The notes under the pieces were generated by a model. The model was not told where the DNA came from. It made no database searches and was given only the letters and a program-made list of their open reading frames with translations. Both the position numbers and the translations under genes were made by a program. From Tubiluchus corallicola (lineage: Eukaryota; Priapulida; Priapulimorpha; Priapulimorphida; Tubiluchidae): a DNA stretch of 62,000 bases. The stretch lies in contig JAQGDQ010000018.1 of the NCBI GenBank assembly GCA_030141605.1, forward strand, positions 782,501-844,500, written 5' to 3'. Positions 14,985-28,600 of this stretch are shown in pieces (the stretch's first letter is position 1; every line of letters begins with the position of its first letter).

Positions 14985-16062
14985 TAGTAGTAGTAGTAAA
15001 ATCTTTATTTGCCATTTTAAAACATTGACCATCATAATACAAGACAGACAATCAGTGTTAGTTCATATGAAATTAAACATACACTGTTCTGGGCAAATGC
15101 GTCTGGTGCAAGCTAAACTATAAGTGCAACTAGAATTTCAAAAAATAAAATATAAACTAGTTTAGTACGGTCTGGGAAAAATGAAATTATGATTTGAGTA
15201 GGTGTCATCGTGTTCGTATGTCGGATATTCAAAACGTGTCGTTAAATGTTTTTTTAATTTAAACTTGAATATTGTTAAAGAGCTGCTGTGTTTTAGTGAT
15301 GTCGGTAATGAATTCCAAAGTTGTATAGCTTGTTTAGTAATGGAATACTTTCCATATTGGTTGTTCGTTCTGATGTTTCTTAAATTTAGTGTTCTGTTAT
15401 TCATACTGGGGTTTTTAAGAAGTGGGAGCTTATTGTTTTCAAAGGGAGCATTAATATTGTTGATATATTTACAGAGAAACAGGAGAGTTTGATAATCTCT
15501 GTGGGCTTCTAGTATCGGGATTTTCATGGAGTTTCTTAAAGAGGTGGCAGAATATTTACTTGTATTGTGAGATGATTTCAAAGAATGGCCATTAACTAAT
15601 CGTAAAGCGTAGTTCTGAAGTACATTTAACTTGATGTATGATTCTCTTTTCACTTTTTGGTATAGTATGCAGGCATATAAATAATGGGGCAAAATTAAAG
15701 TTTTGTAAATTAGAATTTTGGTTTGTTTTGATAGTTGTCCTCTGATTTGTCGAAGGTACGAAGTACTTAATGCCATTTTTTTATAAATGTTGATAAACTG
15801 TTCTTCCCATGTAAGCATGTTGTCCAACTTAACGCCTAAGAAATTAACAACTTTTGACTGCACGATAACATCATTTTCTATTTGCAAGGATATAGCAGCT
15901 GTATTTTCAGTATTGTTAATTGTTGGGGATAATACCATAAATTCTGTTTTGTCACTATTCATTTTTAGCTTGTAATAATTAAATGCCATGTTGATATTCT
16001 TTATGTCTTTTTCTAAGTACTGTTTTGCAATGCTGATATTATCGTGAGCTAGATAAATAGTA
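14985..16062 (-). mobile_element. 5'-truncated CR1/L2-like non-LTR retrotransposon
   Basis: On the minus strand this is the 3' end of a LINE. It holds the end of the reverse-transcriptase ORF, a ~165-base 3' UTR, then AATAAAGATTTT followed by a short (TAC)n tail at 14985-14998. That tail is typical of CR1/L2-type elements, which end in short tandem repeats and not poly(A). The 5' end is cut just after where the YADD catalytic box should be, at about 16062, where in-frame stops begin. 5' truncation is the usual outcome of target-primed reverse transcription. It lies on the same strand as PAN2 and may sit inside a PAN2 intron. Confidence 0.8.
15162..16058 (-). pseudogene. Reverse transcriptase C-terminal fragment (LINE ORF2)
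   Basis: The frame is open for about 298 codons from IYLAHDN near 16058 to the stop at 15162. Recognisable RT landmarks in order are the region just after YADD (IYLAHDN), the NSDKTEFMV box, the thumb-like VNFLGVKLDNMLTWEEQF, and the conserved end QLWNSLPTSLKHSSSL...FKFKLKKHL. That ending is typical of CR1/L2/jockey-group ORF2 proteins. The endonuclease domain and catalytic YADD are missing, so it is a dead fragment. The frame is undamaged, which suggests a fairly recent insertion. It is part of the element at 14985-16062. Confidence 0.85.
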
Positions 16063-19000
16063 ATTTATTACTCTTATTATTGAAACTTTCTAATATTTCT
16101 AACAAGTATTAAGATAAGCTCAGCTTTCCAAGAGAAATAAGACACAAAAAATTACAATTTTTTCATATACGTAATAAGCAACATTACATAAACAGAACAT
16201 ATGGTTACTTTTGGAAACCATTTTTCCTATAACGTCTAAATCTTTCAAGTAATCCATTTGCAAATTAAGTATATTGTACCTGATAAAGAAACACTATTTT
16301 TCAAATTCTATGAAATTTCAGAACAAATCATTTTTAAGGATTTTAATCTAAACTGACTGTACAGTTATGACTGACTGTACACCAAAGCCTAATTATGCCT
16401 GTAATATCACAACTATTTAAGGATTATATAAAGCCCAAAACAAATATTTTATCTTTCCCCTGATTTCTGCTCAGACAACTATATAGTTAAAACTCTGTAG
16501 ACCAGAACTGATCCCAATCACACTGGCGAGTTTTCAAATTCAGTTTTCTATAGATTGAACTGAAGATTAGAGAGACAATGTTTTAAATACAAGCTGAACT
16601 GGTTTAAGGATTGACAATTACCACTGAAATTTCTAAACTTGGTGAAACTATAATAAAAACTTTTGTTATGTGCATCTACAGTTTTGCCAGAGCAGCCAAG
16701 CATGTAAAAATTAAGATCTGCATAACATTTGTGTTTCTTTAAATTTAGTGGTCTGTTAAAGTTATAGGTCAATATTTCATTGTGATCTTCAAATGTAAAT
16801 ATTTACTACATCCTTGATCATTTTGACTGTCAATTTTGTATGATAATTTTGCAGTTGACAAACCAAGGTCATCAGTCAAGAACAGACAGAGTGCACTGCA
16901 CTCTAACACTGCTTTGAAAAAACATTGAATAACTTCACAAACGTGGACTCTTTGAGTAGAAAACAACTGTTGCACATATTATTCTACAAACTTAACCTGC
17001 CGATCCCTTCAGTTGATTTCAATATTGAACCGAAGTTTGAAAGGACAATTAAAAATGGTGTAAGAAAATCCTGAAAAAAAATTTGCTAAGAAGGTGTATT
17101 AACTTTTAATCAAATGACAATCACAAAACGTACTAGCAAATTTTATGTTACATTCGTGAGTCATACTAACCACAACATCGCAGTAACAGTGTTGAAAGAA
17201 ATCAGCATTTGTTATAAATGTCTGTTATAAGTGATAATTCTAATTTTATTTTAGTGATATTTGTGTGACATAAACAGACAACTGTTGATTCTGAATTCAG
17301 TAATTCTCCATGTGTACCTGCATTCATGATAACAACATAATAGTGACTTAAACCTGTCTATAACTCTGCCAAAGGGGTACATAATAACATATAATTAGTT
17401 CTCAAGCTCAACAAAATGTCAGAATTTCCTCGGAAAAGTTTATGGTTTCGATCATCATATGTGAATCGGTATAGTCCCGAGTACAGAGTCCTAATTACTG
17501 CAGGGTGTTGTACCAACAGTTTTAAAATCAGACAAAACTACAGTTGTGTGGAGCGCCTAAAGTTAAGCATAAATCAAACCAAAAATGGTGTTAGAGGTGT
17601 TAGACTAAGATCATAGTTCACTGCATTACGAATTTATGAGACATTGTTTTTGGGCTCTGTTTTCAAATATGACAGAAAGTCGTCAATGCAAATGGAGTCC
17701 AAGTAGGGATATTAAACGATATTAAATGATATGTACATGTATCAATAGTTATCGATTATCGTATCCATACGAAAAATGTGTTTATCATAATTGTATCCAT
17801 ATTACTCTAGGAATATTGTTGTTGTACCAAATTTGATGTGTATCCTGCTTATCGCTTACCTTTACAAAACCATTTCACTTAACTTTTTCATTTATGCACT
17901 GGAAATATGCAAAAAAATAAAAAAGAGTTATTTATAAGGTTGTTCGTATAATTTTCTTCTACTTTCTTTCTGTAAAAGAGGCTGTCTTAAGTCGATTCAG
18001 TGACTGCAAATGCTTAATGCGGTATTTTCATTGTAGCTAACACAAATAAATATATTATGTAGTATTATGCAGCAACATATAATATATTTATCTGTCGCAG
18101 CTCACATATAAGTATTACTTTATGACTAAACAAAGAAGAGAACTTTGTCATAGATTACATGTTTCTATACGTAAATTATGAAACAACCTGCAAAAATAAG
18201 TGTTGCAATACACTGAGACTAATGACTAAACAAACAAGAGAACTTTGTCATAGATTACACGTATTTATATATTAATTGGGAAACAACCTTCAAAAATACA
18301 GTGTTGCAGTACACTGAGCAGTTATTGGATTTGTGCAAGACACCTTGCACAATAATTAACTGTATATACACATTACTTTGTAAATTACTAGCCATCAATG
18401 AGTAACTGTGCTAATCAAACATAACTTCTTTGATAATAAATTGTGGTAATTCCCACACAAAATTTTGATTTTCTGGTGCAACAATGCTGTAAATTTTTGG
18501 AAGCAGTGTGACATGTGATGCACCAGCTGGCAGTCGAATAGACATGTTGAAAGCATTACATCATGTGTTGTAATGGAATAATGAAAGAGAGAGAGATAAA
18601 GGAGAGTGATCTGAGCTTAACAGACAAGTGGAGATCTATCAGACATCCTAAACACTGGATGCAGGTTAATGAGGCAACAGATTATTATGTCGGGAGATAG
18701 ACTAGTCAACAGCATGAGGCATTGAGAAGAAAAAGCGAAAAGTGCAGAAAAAAAAGAAAAACTGATGTTCATACAAATTTCTTTTTTACATACTTTTTCT
18801 TCTTTTTATAATGATTCGTTAACGTTTTTGTTTCTTGCTATTTTCTTTTGTCATTCTCTTTGTCTTTCTCTGTCTTAACGCTTAGCCTCTCTTCCTCTCA
18901 CTTCCCATTTTTTCTTTCTTACATGTTTCTCGTTTCCTAATCAATGTAATTATAAATTCTAGCTCTTTCTTGATACGTATATTATATAATATGTATAGTA

Positions 19001-19648
19001 ACAAAATATTTTACAGATGAACTTTACTAAATTTTGCTGCATAAATGTTAAATGGCAAATGAAAGACATAAAACTCTATAAAGACATAAATGCCCTTTAT
19101 AGTCTCATAATAGATCTACTTCTTTCCAGAACTTTTGCCTCAGTAGGATCCTACCAGCTGAAAATTACAGATAAAATATTAAAACAGTATGTACAAGTAT
19201 GTACAAAACACATCACAGTAGCCGATGTTTCCTCAGTGTTCATAAATCTCCAATTTTTAATAACCTCACCTCGAGTTAGCAGTGCAAGTCTACCGAGGTA
19301 TGTCAACTAATTCCTTTTACGTTCTTTAATAAAGTTTTTATACTAGCAAGACCAAATGCATAGTGTTTGGCCTTTTCTTTCAATGCATTTGTTTTTACTC
19401 TTTTCCTAAATTATTCTTAAATCAATGACGTTTAGCTAATATTTTTATTTTTAATCTTTATCTGCAGCCTTGTACAGACTTTTAATATTTTATCAGGAAA
19501 TTTCAGCTGACGAGCCCTGTTAAGGCGAAGGCTCCAGAAATTAATAAATAGCATGTTCTGAGACTATAAAGTGCATTAAACGTTTTATTCATGTAAATGA
19601 CAACTCTCGGGAAAGTGCTCTAATATTTTAAATCAAAAACATACTTAC
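16063..19648. other. Gene-free stretch left of the last recognised PAN2 exon
   Basis: I found no further PAN2 exon here, although the next exons would be expected on the minus strand. The interval holds the 100-bp tandem duplication at 18122-18321 and a cluster of ATCG/ATAC-rich sequence at 17705-17775. A pyrimidine/purine-rich block lies at about 18770-18930. An open minus-strand stretch at about 18429-18540 has no matching family. Confidence 0.4.
18122..18321. repeat. Tandem duplication, 100-bp unit, two copies
   Basis: Two head-to-tail units with a 100-base period start at 18122 and 18222. Both begin ATGACTAAACAAA and contain AACTTTGTCATAGATTACA, then AAACAACCT and CAAAAATA, and end with ACACTGAG. 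They differ mainly in the middle, around the TATAC/TATATA segment. Confidence 0.85.
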
Positions 19649-22600
19649 CTGTAAATTTTGCGGCACAGATGGGGTGGCCAGTCAGAAAACAGCTTTTCAT
19701 TAGTATATGGCATTGGAATGGTGGACAGTGGAGTTATCATATCATCTACACTGATTGGAGGAAGTGCCTCTACCTGCATAGAAATGTAAAACTTCAAACT
19801 TCAAGCTCACCTTTTATACAACCACAAGTTGGGAACCAGCACTTAATGACACAGGGTCTACTGCTAATGCTGCTGGTTGCAGCAGGAATGGAGCTAAGGC
19901 CAAGAATAGTCTTCAAAAAGGAGATACAGCCCTGACAGAGGTATCTTAATGACATTCGGATGTGTACACATCCTCTCTCAACGAGAAAAATAGCCCATAT
20001 GACAATTCACATTTTTCTGGTAGGCAACCAGTCATTTACTAACCAATCGCAGCAGTGCTACAGTCACTAAAAATTCAGTTATCCCCTTGCCAGCAGTAGT
20101 AATAGAATCAACACATACCTACATAGAAAATAGCATTAGTGTAGTCACCTAACACAATAACTATTGCTGAAATAAACAGACTATAAAAAGCAGAATTGAT
20201 TACAATGAATAAGGCAAATGATTTACAAAAAAGTGATTTTTTTCCAAAACATTGAAAAAACTTTGTGAAGACTCCAGAAATGTATGGATTTCTCAGCAAA
20301 AACCCACTAAAATCTATGAAACTACTGGAGACAAAATGGAGACAGCTAACCAAGTTTAGTGTATCTTTGAGCAACGTTAAGCTTAGATGACTTCAGTGTA
20401 TGCCAAATCTTTTTTATACCTTAAAAAAGTATAAAAAGCACTAACCACAGCTGGAAACTCTGTATCATTAGAGAAAGCATTATATGTGATATGTTCACTA
20501 TTGGCACCAAATAAGTGCACGACACCTGGAAAAACAAAGTAAAATATTTGTTACAAAAGATTTCAGATAAATTATTATTAAACCACCTTAGTTTACCTTT
20601 TCTGTCATTTTTAATATGCTGACGAGTTGGCAGTCACCAAAAACACTTCTACTTTTAGAAACTCACAAGACTAACATTTATATTTTTGAATATTGGGTTT
20701 ATAAACAATGAAAAATGTAACATCTTTCTCCTCAACTCTAGAACAAACAAAAAATTACACACTTGATTTACTTATCATTAACTTACGGAATAATTCGTGA
20801 GCTCGTTCTTTGTGTGATGACTTGAAAGATGAATAGAAGATTGTTTGAAATGGGGATGTAACAGGGACACTCAAAACACTTTAAAATGATGTCTGACAGG
20901 GAACATGTGTGACATAAAATTTATGTAAGGCCTCATCTTGAACCTTACCTTTATGACAGACTTCTACTACCAGATGGCAGACATCAGAAATTACAAAAGA
21001 ACAGTAATCAGCATGTAAAATCATTTTTAATTGGTATAATTTTCAAATTATGTAAATGTACTACACACTTAGAAACCTCCTAATAGTCTAATAGATTATT
21101 AACTAATAGATGGATATTTTGTCAAGCTTTTTACCATCTTCCAGTTTGTGTTTACTTTTACTTGTCTGCCCTTTGTAGTATTTTAGCCTAAGTCTCAAAC
21201 CTTAGTTTTAGTTTCTTTGTTATTCTATCCACAAATTAATTCTTGGTTGCTTTTCCATTATTTCATTTGCATTGTTTTAAGTGCAAACTTTTTGCCCTTA
21301 TAATTATTGCATAAGTACATTTACGTATATAATTAAGTATAATTATACATAATTACAGATATAATTATACATTATATACATTATTCTGCTTGTTTACCTA
21401 TAAGTTTACATATAAAAAGGCAAATGACAAAATTTTAGAGGAAAAAACCGCATATGGCATTTAGTGTCACTGTAGCTAGGAGCAAGGTGCCCTTAGCTCT
21501 GTTATTCACCAACATTTCTTGCAACATTTATTTAAAGGTGGAACAACATTTGCTTATTGACATGAATGTCTTATTTTCGCTGCATGCAACAAAACGCTAA
21601 AACCTACAATCAATAAACAGGTAGAATGCGTGCAGCTTGATTGTCATTTACAGTTTAGTTTGGCAACATTTACCTCCACTGTGTATTTTGCCATTACATG
21701 CCATAATAGCTTCTGACATCAAAGTTGTCTTTATAATGGAAGTAGTTATGGCTTCAACAGTAACAATGATACAGGATGTCAACAATAGAAACTTGACGTA
21801 ACAGTCAAGTTTATTATTAGACGATAAAATACTGAATATGTTTAGCCAAGTTTGACAAAATATTGGCTGTCCCAGAAAACAACTTTATGTAACAACTGCC
21901 AGCTCCCAATAAATGTTATAATCTTCACTACGGTTTTGAAAAATAAGTTATAATAATTTAATTTCGTATGTACAACATTTTTAATAAAATCATGGAAATC
22001 GTTTTGTTAATGTATAAGGAGTTGCTCAAAATTTATGATGCATATTAATCAAGCAATCTACGATTAAAATTTGCTGACATTTTTATGATAAGGAAAACGG
22101 CTCCAAATTGGATTACCAAATAATTACATGTGACAAGATGGTAACAGTGATTTGTGCAGCTAAATATGACATTAACAAGCAACAGCATTAATGGAACTTC
22201 AAAATAATGTGAAAGCAATGTCAAAGAATGTGACATGGGCATAAACGTATAGGTAAAACAAAAGCAGTAACATGCCTCTATAATAAATTCTAATAGGAAA
22301 TAAAGAACTAAAAACAAAAAAAACCTGATCTAAATTAATTCAAAACCAAACGATTAAAAGACAGTTAGTCAAACGTAAAATTACTGTTTTTATGAAAATT
22401 GGAAAATAAAAAACCAAACTTTTTAGTTAATAAAAAAGCAACAAACATTGTTAATGATAACATTATAAAATAAACAATTATAAATACGATAGGCTAAATC
22501 TATGTAATGCATATGTATTTCCAAAATAATGTATTTTCTTTTGTGATCAACATTGCTTCATTAAATAATTTGAAATTTTATAAAATAGTTTGATATGGTA

Positions 22601-25600
22601 ATGAAGCTTGTATAATTTATTCAGTCAAAGCCAAGATGCACGTTTATTTAATTTTACCATCGTAAATAAACTTGACTCAAGGTAGAGGTATCTCTTCATA
22701 CTGTCTCATACTAACAATTCTATTCTAAATATTAGTATCCTAACACTTAAAAATTAATTTATTCATCTAGCCTATTCACCATTTGAGGATACAATGACTG
22801 CAATGTTGTATCAAACAAACTTTGTATAATTTTCAGTTACCAAAAACAATTAAGTGTGAGGCACATCTTGAGAGGCAGCACAACAAACAGATAACTTCAG
22901 AGCTTGAACTGGAAATCAATAGTATTAAAGCACGTGTATGAGGAAGCAGAGTATTTTCACTCAGTTGGCTTGGAAATCTTGATGATATTGTTACATAAAA
23001 GATTCATAAGATGCACTTACGTATGTTATTATTTTATGAGCAAAATTACTGAAAGCAGAAAAAGACTGTCATGTGAAATACAGCAAAATGAATTTGCAAT
23101 GAGGCCTGATAAAACTTAACTGCAATAAATCAGCTCATTGTTAGTGTTGAAAAAGGCCATAAAGGAATACGAGGCACTTAACAGAATAAGCAGAAATTAA
23201 AATGGAACAAGCTTAAAAGAAAACAGGACCCAATCTTAAACTGTAGGTCAAAACAATCTGCTCTTTAAAATATTGAAAGGGAATGTACTATTTTTGCAAG
23301 AATGATTTATGTGAAAGAAGTATTACCACACAAATACAATTTCGCGTTCGTGCCAATAGTTCTTCACTGTTAAAAGTATTTCGCTATTCACTAGTTAGAT
23401 GGGCACTAGTGCCTCCATTTCGCAAACGCGTTGCACAAATATCAGGTGCTATACCTCATACGTAAGCACAGCTGTAAATTTGAAATTTAAATTTTTATCT
23501 TAAAACTTGCCGAGTTTTAGTATAACACACTGAACAAATCTCTTACAGTAGCACTATACTTCAATCTTTGTTTTCGAAAACATGTGCAACACACTCACGG
23601 AATGTTTGTGCTGTTGAAAATTATGTTCATTTGTGATGTCATTAATAGTTGGGCTCACCCGTTGTAAAGAATTAATCTATTATTTAATTATCAGAAATGC
23701 TTTTGCAGTATTATTTGTGCTAAAATGTATAATTTTTGCCATACTTGAAAATGGGGTAGTATATGAAAAATAATCCTGTCGTCCTTTGACTTTGCAAGTC
23801 TTCACTCACATTATAATAATAATTTCGTTTAGGACATAGTCCAGGGATAACATCTTAAATAACTCAATACTTATTTCAAAGTTGGTCCCGATTATTATTA
23901 CCTGCATATATTTTGTTTTGGTTCTTTGGTGTTTGGTTGAAGGAGTAGAAATTAGACATATATGTAAACCTCTGACTATGCATGAAACCAAACGAACATC
24001 TAAAATGAGTTTGGTACAGCTGTAGTCTTGAACGAATATAGCCATCACATGTTTAACTGACCAAGGCAAAATAAAGTAAATATCTAAACAAAATGCCATG
24101 TTCCAGTGACAGAACAATTTATAAAAACATTGTACTTAATGATCAAAGGTGTCTCTGAGAAAACAATCAATATTTCATAAGTTTCATTTAAATTGTGGGC
24201 TTTCTCGATAACAAAAAAGTCTTTTTAAAGTAATCTAGAAAATTATTATTATGTTGTTTACTGGCAGTGCAGCACCTGTCTACGCCTAATTGGACAAAAA
24301 AATTATAGTTTCAAAGTTAAGGTGTTATGATGTAACACAGAACAATGCAACAAGGCTCGTTACTGATCTGTAGCATAATTATAAAATTCTATTTTGAATG
24401 CGGTGTGTTTGATAGTCTGATAAATAAATAAATATGAAATTCATTTATGTTGTAATAATAGTTATAATAATTATTTATATGCTTACTTTCGATACAACTG
24501 AGAAATGAAGGAACGAACCGACAACTTTTAAATTTCAGTAACAAAAGTAAACTGAAAGAAAGGAAATGTGAAAAAAATCGAGACTGTATCTGCTATTGAA
24601 TCAGGAATCGGGAACACAAAGAGCTGTACTGTCTACTAGACATGGCATTTAAATTTTAATCCAAAAACACCTTACTGAATTTGAAACCAATCTCAACTGT
24701 TTCAAATTTCATTTGGTTTTGCTTCATTTTGGTTTCAAACAATGTGGGTTCGGTCCATCATTACACAGTTACACTGTTTAACATTCATTCAGGGGATATA
24801 ACCAAATGGCTATGTAATTTATACTGACTTGTACCAAATCAGAAACACAAAAGGGAGCTCAACAGCTGCACATTACTCATTGCAGATACAAGGAGACTAG
24901 CTAAATGAAAAACCAAGCAAATACAAAATTTCTTCATTTCAACTATAATGCAAAAAAATGGTTAAATAAACAACTTTTAACTATTAAGGCTATTATCTTA
25001 CTGATGATGAAAAAAACAAAAAAGAATGTGATACAATTTAAACAGTCAGAGCAAAAGCAGAGCACATTTAAATTATCAAGTTTAATACCTGAGGTTAGAC
25101 AGCATAAATTATAATTCTTTAGCTGTATTTTAATCCAGTCAAATTGTGGCTGTTAAGTGAACAAATTGCAATAAAAATATTCTCACTTGTACCTAGCACA
25201 GAAAAACGTGCTGATTAATATACTAAAAAAGCCACCGCCTACTAGCTGGTGGAAACCTCATCAGCAGCCATTACCAAAAAAACTGGAATATTGCTACGAC
25301 TCAGCAAAAAAGTATGTAAAGAAGGCTAAACTACAGGTACACTTATATTTTAAGGTCAAGGAAAACAATCGTAACTTTTCTAAGATATTAAAACATCTCA
25401 GAACTTTAAAAATGAAAAATATTTCCTCCATTACCAAAAAAGGGTCTTGCTATGTTTTTTTATGGTCAGAGAATGTAATGAGCATGTTTTTCTGTTCCTA
25501 AGAAACTGATGATTTTTTTTTTGAAATTTCACAGTAGCTTTGTTAGTCTATTGCCTCAGCTTTTTCAGAAGCAGATGCAGTGTAGTATGCAGATGGATAG

Positions 25601-28600
25601 AACAGCAAACATTTACCTCACCTGCATTATCTCCGAAAGCAAGAGCCTGACAAGAGGAGGCTAGATCAAAAGTCATTATACCACCCTGTGTATTGACTTG
25701 ATATGGAATACATGGAGCTACTGTTCCAGGGTCTATTATGTTGAACTGACCTGCCTATAACATAAATGTTATGAAATACTTCATTGAATGTGAGAACAAA
25801 AAGACTTAATGTACACATTTTAATCTACGTGCCATCACAGAAGCAGATCCAGAGGAGGTCCTGGAGGGGCAGGGACCCCTCCGTTTTGACATGTAAAAAT
25901 TAAATATAACGTGCGTACGTATGAACGCACTGTAAAATGATTAATGATCCTGCCCGTGGATGGGTTTCACAACTACCATCACTGTTAGTAAACAAACAAT
26001 CCTCTTTAACTGCATATAATAACTTAAATATATTCCGAATGTGCGCTAAACTCAATTAAGGTTATAAACAAATTGATGCTTTCAGCATTGACGAGAGTAC
26101 TACCAGTAATTATAATAATTATTATTTGGTGCGCCTAGACAGAAATTTTAATCTTCAGAGTAGAAACCGTAGATAAACTAACAAGAATATAACGTATAGA
26201 AATAACATCTATACATAAAAACGTCACGATTTTTAGTTCCCCGAATAACATTATAAGCACACATTGTAGTTTTAGCAATCAACAAGCCGCTTAATTAGAA
26301 GTGGTGGGCAAATAAAATTAACCAGAAGTGACATCTGACAAGAAAGCTAAAGATAGTGATAGTGCAGAGACAACAAGAAAATAGTAAAAAGGGCATTTGT
26401 GTTCAAGAACATTTATGTCATTTATTTTTATTTATTATAATTACAAACTCAAATTAACAAAAAAATTTTGTTGTCTCTTCTAAAGTTTAATCGTCAAGTA
26501 TGCTTTTCAAAAGGCTCAAAATAAAGGAAAATAGAGGCTCAAATTCCTAAAATGCAGGAAAACGTGTTTCCCACAGACTGTAGTTGAGTGACTGGGGAAG
26601 AAACCTTGGTTTCCCACGGACTCCCTAGTTGAGTGATAGGGGAAGAAACCTTGGGTTCCCCGTGCACTGCATCCGCCTTTCTATTTCGTCACATTTGAAC
26701 CTTCCCTTTCAAAAATCCTGGATCTGCCTCAGCATCAACGTTCTAACATTTGAGAAAAAAAAGGAGCATAGAGCAAATCTTTTCACACAGAACAAAACTG
26801 CTACAAAAGTTTTTACGTCAAAAATGCCTAAAAATTTATTTATGAAAAAGTTCAACTTAATTAGAAAAACTACTTCAGTTTAACTGACACCATATTAACA
26901 ACAACGTTTCTCTTAAAGGCTTTAAAGCAGGGCTAATAAAATCTGATTACAAAAACCTGTATGAAAAGTAATGTTCTCAAAATTCTTCATAAAAACAAGC
27001 ATATAAATAATATTGATTGACTGGCTTGAGATTTCAAAAAAATGCCATTAAAACTATACCATTTACTTATTTTGCAATGGATTTGTTTCTGGGAAACTTG
27101 AGTCACAATAATACAATGAACACAACGGCTGTTATTGATAACAACATGATGCTTATTTAATGCTTACGTTTTGATACAGACTTGCATCATCATTAGAGCA
27201 CTTTCACAAGCAAGCTAGATATGTACATTAAATAAACACAGCATAAGTTCATAATAACTCAAAAAGTGTGTGGGTATTAAAATTTTTTTAGGTTCTAATG
27301 AACTCATGCTGTTTATTTGGAGTCTAGTACGAATACTGTAGCGGTAATTAGTTTATAATTTAATGTACATTTCTAGCTGGTTTGAGAAAGTGCTTTGTTG
27401 ATGATGCAAGTTTCTGCATCGAAACGTAAGCAATAAAGAAAAACCATGTTGTTATCAACAATAGCTGTTGTTCTGGTTGCATTTATTCCTTTTACACAAT
27501 TCAAAATCCTGTAACCTGGTATCATTTAATGCTGGACTGTTTTTGTAAAACAATAATACAAAGCAGTTATACCTGTGAAAGTACGATAACACGGGTCGTA
27601 TAGGTGTTCATGAATCGACAGAAAATCGGGTCAACAAGAACTTGAATGGGATTTATGGCACGCATTACTCGTAAATCATACTGCATCAAAAATCTATCGA
27701 TAGACCTAAATGATAATAGGAAAATTTGAATTTGTTTACTTTGCACGCATTGAGACAGAAAACAAGTTTCAGTTACTCATCAGTTTTTGGAAAAATATCT
27801 GTTATTTTTTGCATTTATTACTATGCATTTTAGTATTTAATACTTAACAAGCAAACGCTCAAAAGTGTTTTGTAGTTGGATAATGAGGCACATTTTGCTT
27901 AGCGCCGTGATGGAATTTATTAAGCAAGATTTTTAGTATTCACAAGTAATCATTGTTAAATACATTTAATTACGTCTGGAGTCTTCACTGAAACTAACAG
28001 AAAATATCGTTCACATGGCCCAGTACGTCATTTACAACAATACAACTATGCAGCAGAAAAAGTTGACAAAAGAGAATGTGTGTATACCTTTTTGAATATC
28101 CACACGTTACTAAATAATTTCCGCTGACATCAAAATCAGATAGCATTCCACTATGAGCATCCAGCGTGTGTTCTACAGTGAAATTTTTAGGATCCAACAA
28201 ACTTATCTAGAGACAAAAAATTGTCCAATAAATCAAGTTACCAGGCAGTACTGCACAACACAGTTAGGTAACTTTTGATTATTCTGCAATATAAATTAGA
28301 TGATTCATGCGTGGTTAGTTGTTAACTTGAAATTCTTAAGAAAACCAACAAAAAAGTTTTAACTGTGTACTTTGGAAACTTGGAAAACACTCTCAGCACA
28401 ATTATAATCTTCTAATAAAAAATATTTTTGAATACAGGGACACTAACAGGTACAATATAAAATCTATAATAGACAAGCTAGTATAATTAGGTAAGAATTA
28501 CATAATATAGATATTAATTATAGAGATAATATATAGATAATATAGATTTCTATATAGATAATATGGAATATAATTAGATACATTCCATAAAATGTATACT

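Noticed and set aside
18429-18540. Minus-strand open stretch (LPKIYSIVAPENQNFVW) considered as the next PAN2 exon
   Set aside because: It can be spliced in phase after 19649, but it does not resemble the expected PPIDPEIL/GYAPNP block, and a second frame is also open, so it is probably chance.
24905-25501. Two lysine-rich open frames on the plus strand inside PAN2 intron 7
   Set aside because: AT-rich composition artefacts with no domain, no splice support and opposite strand to PAN2.
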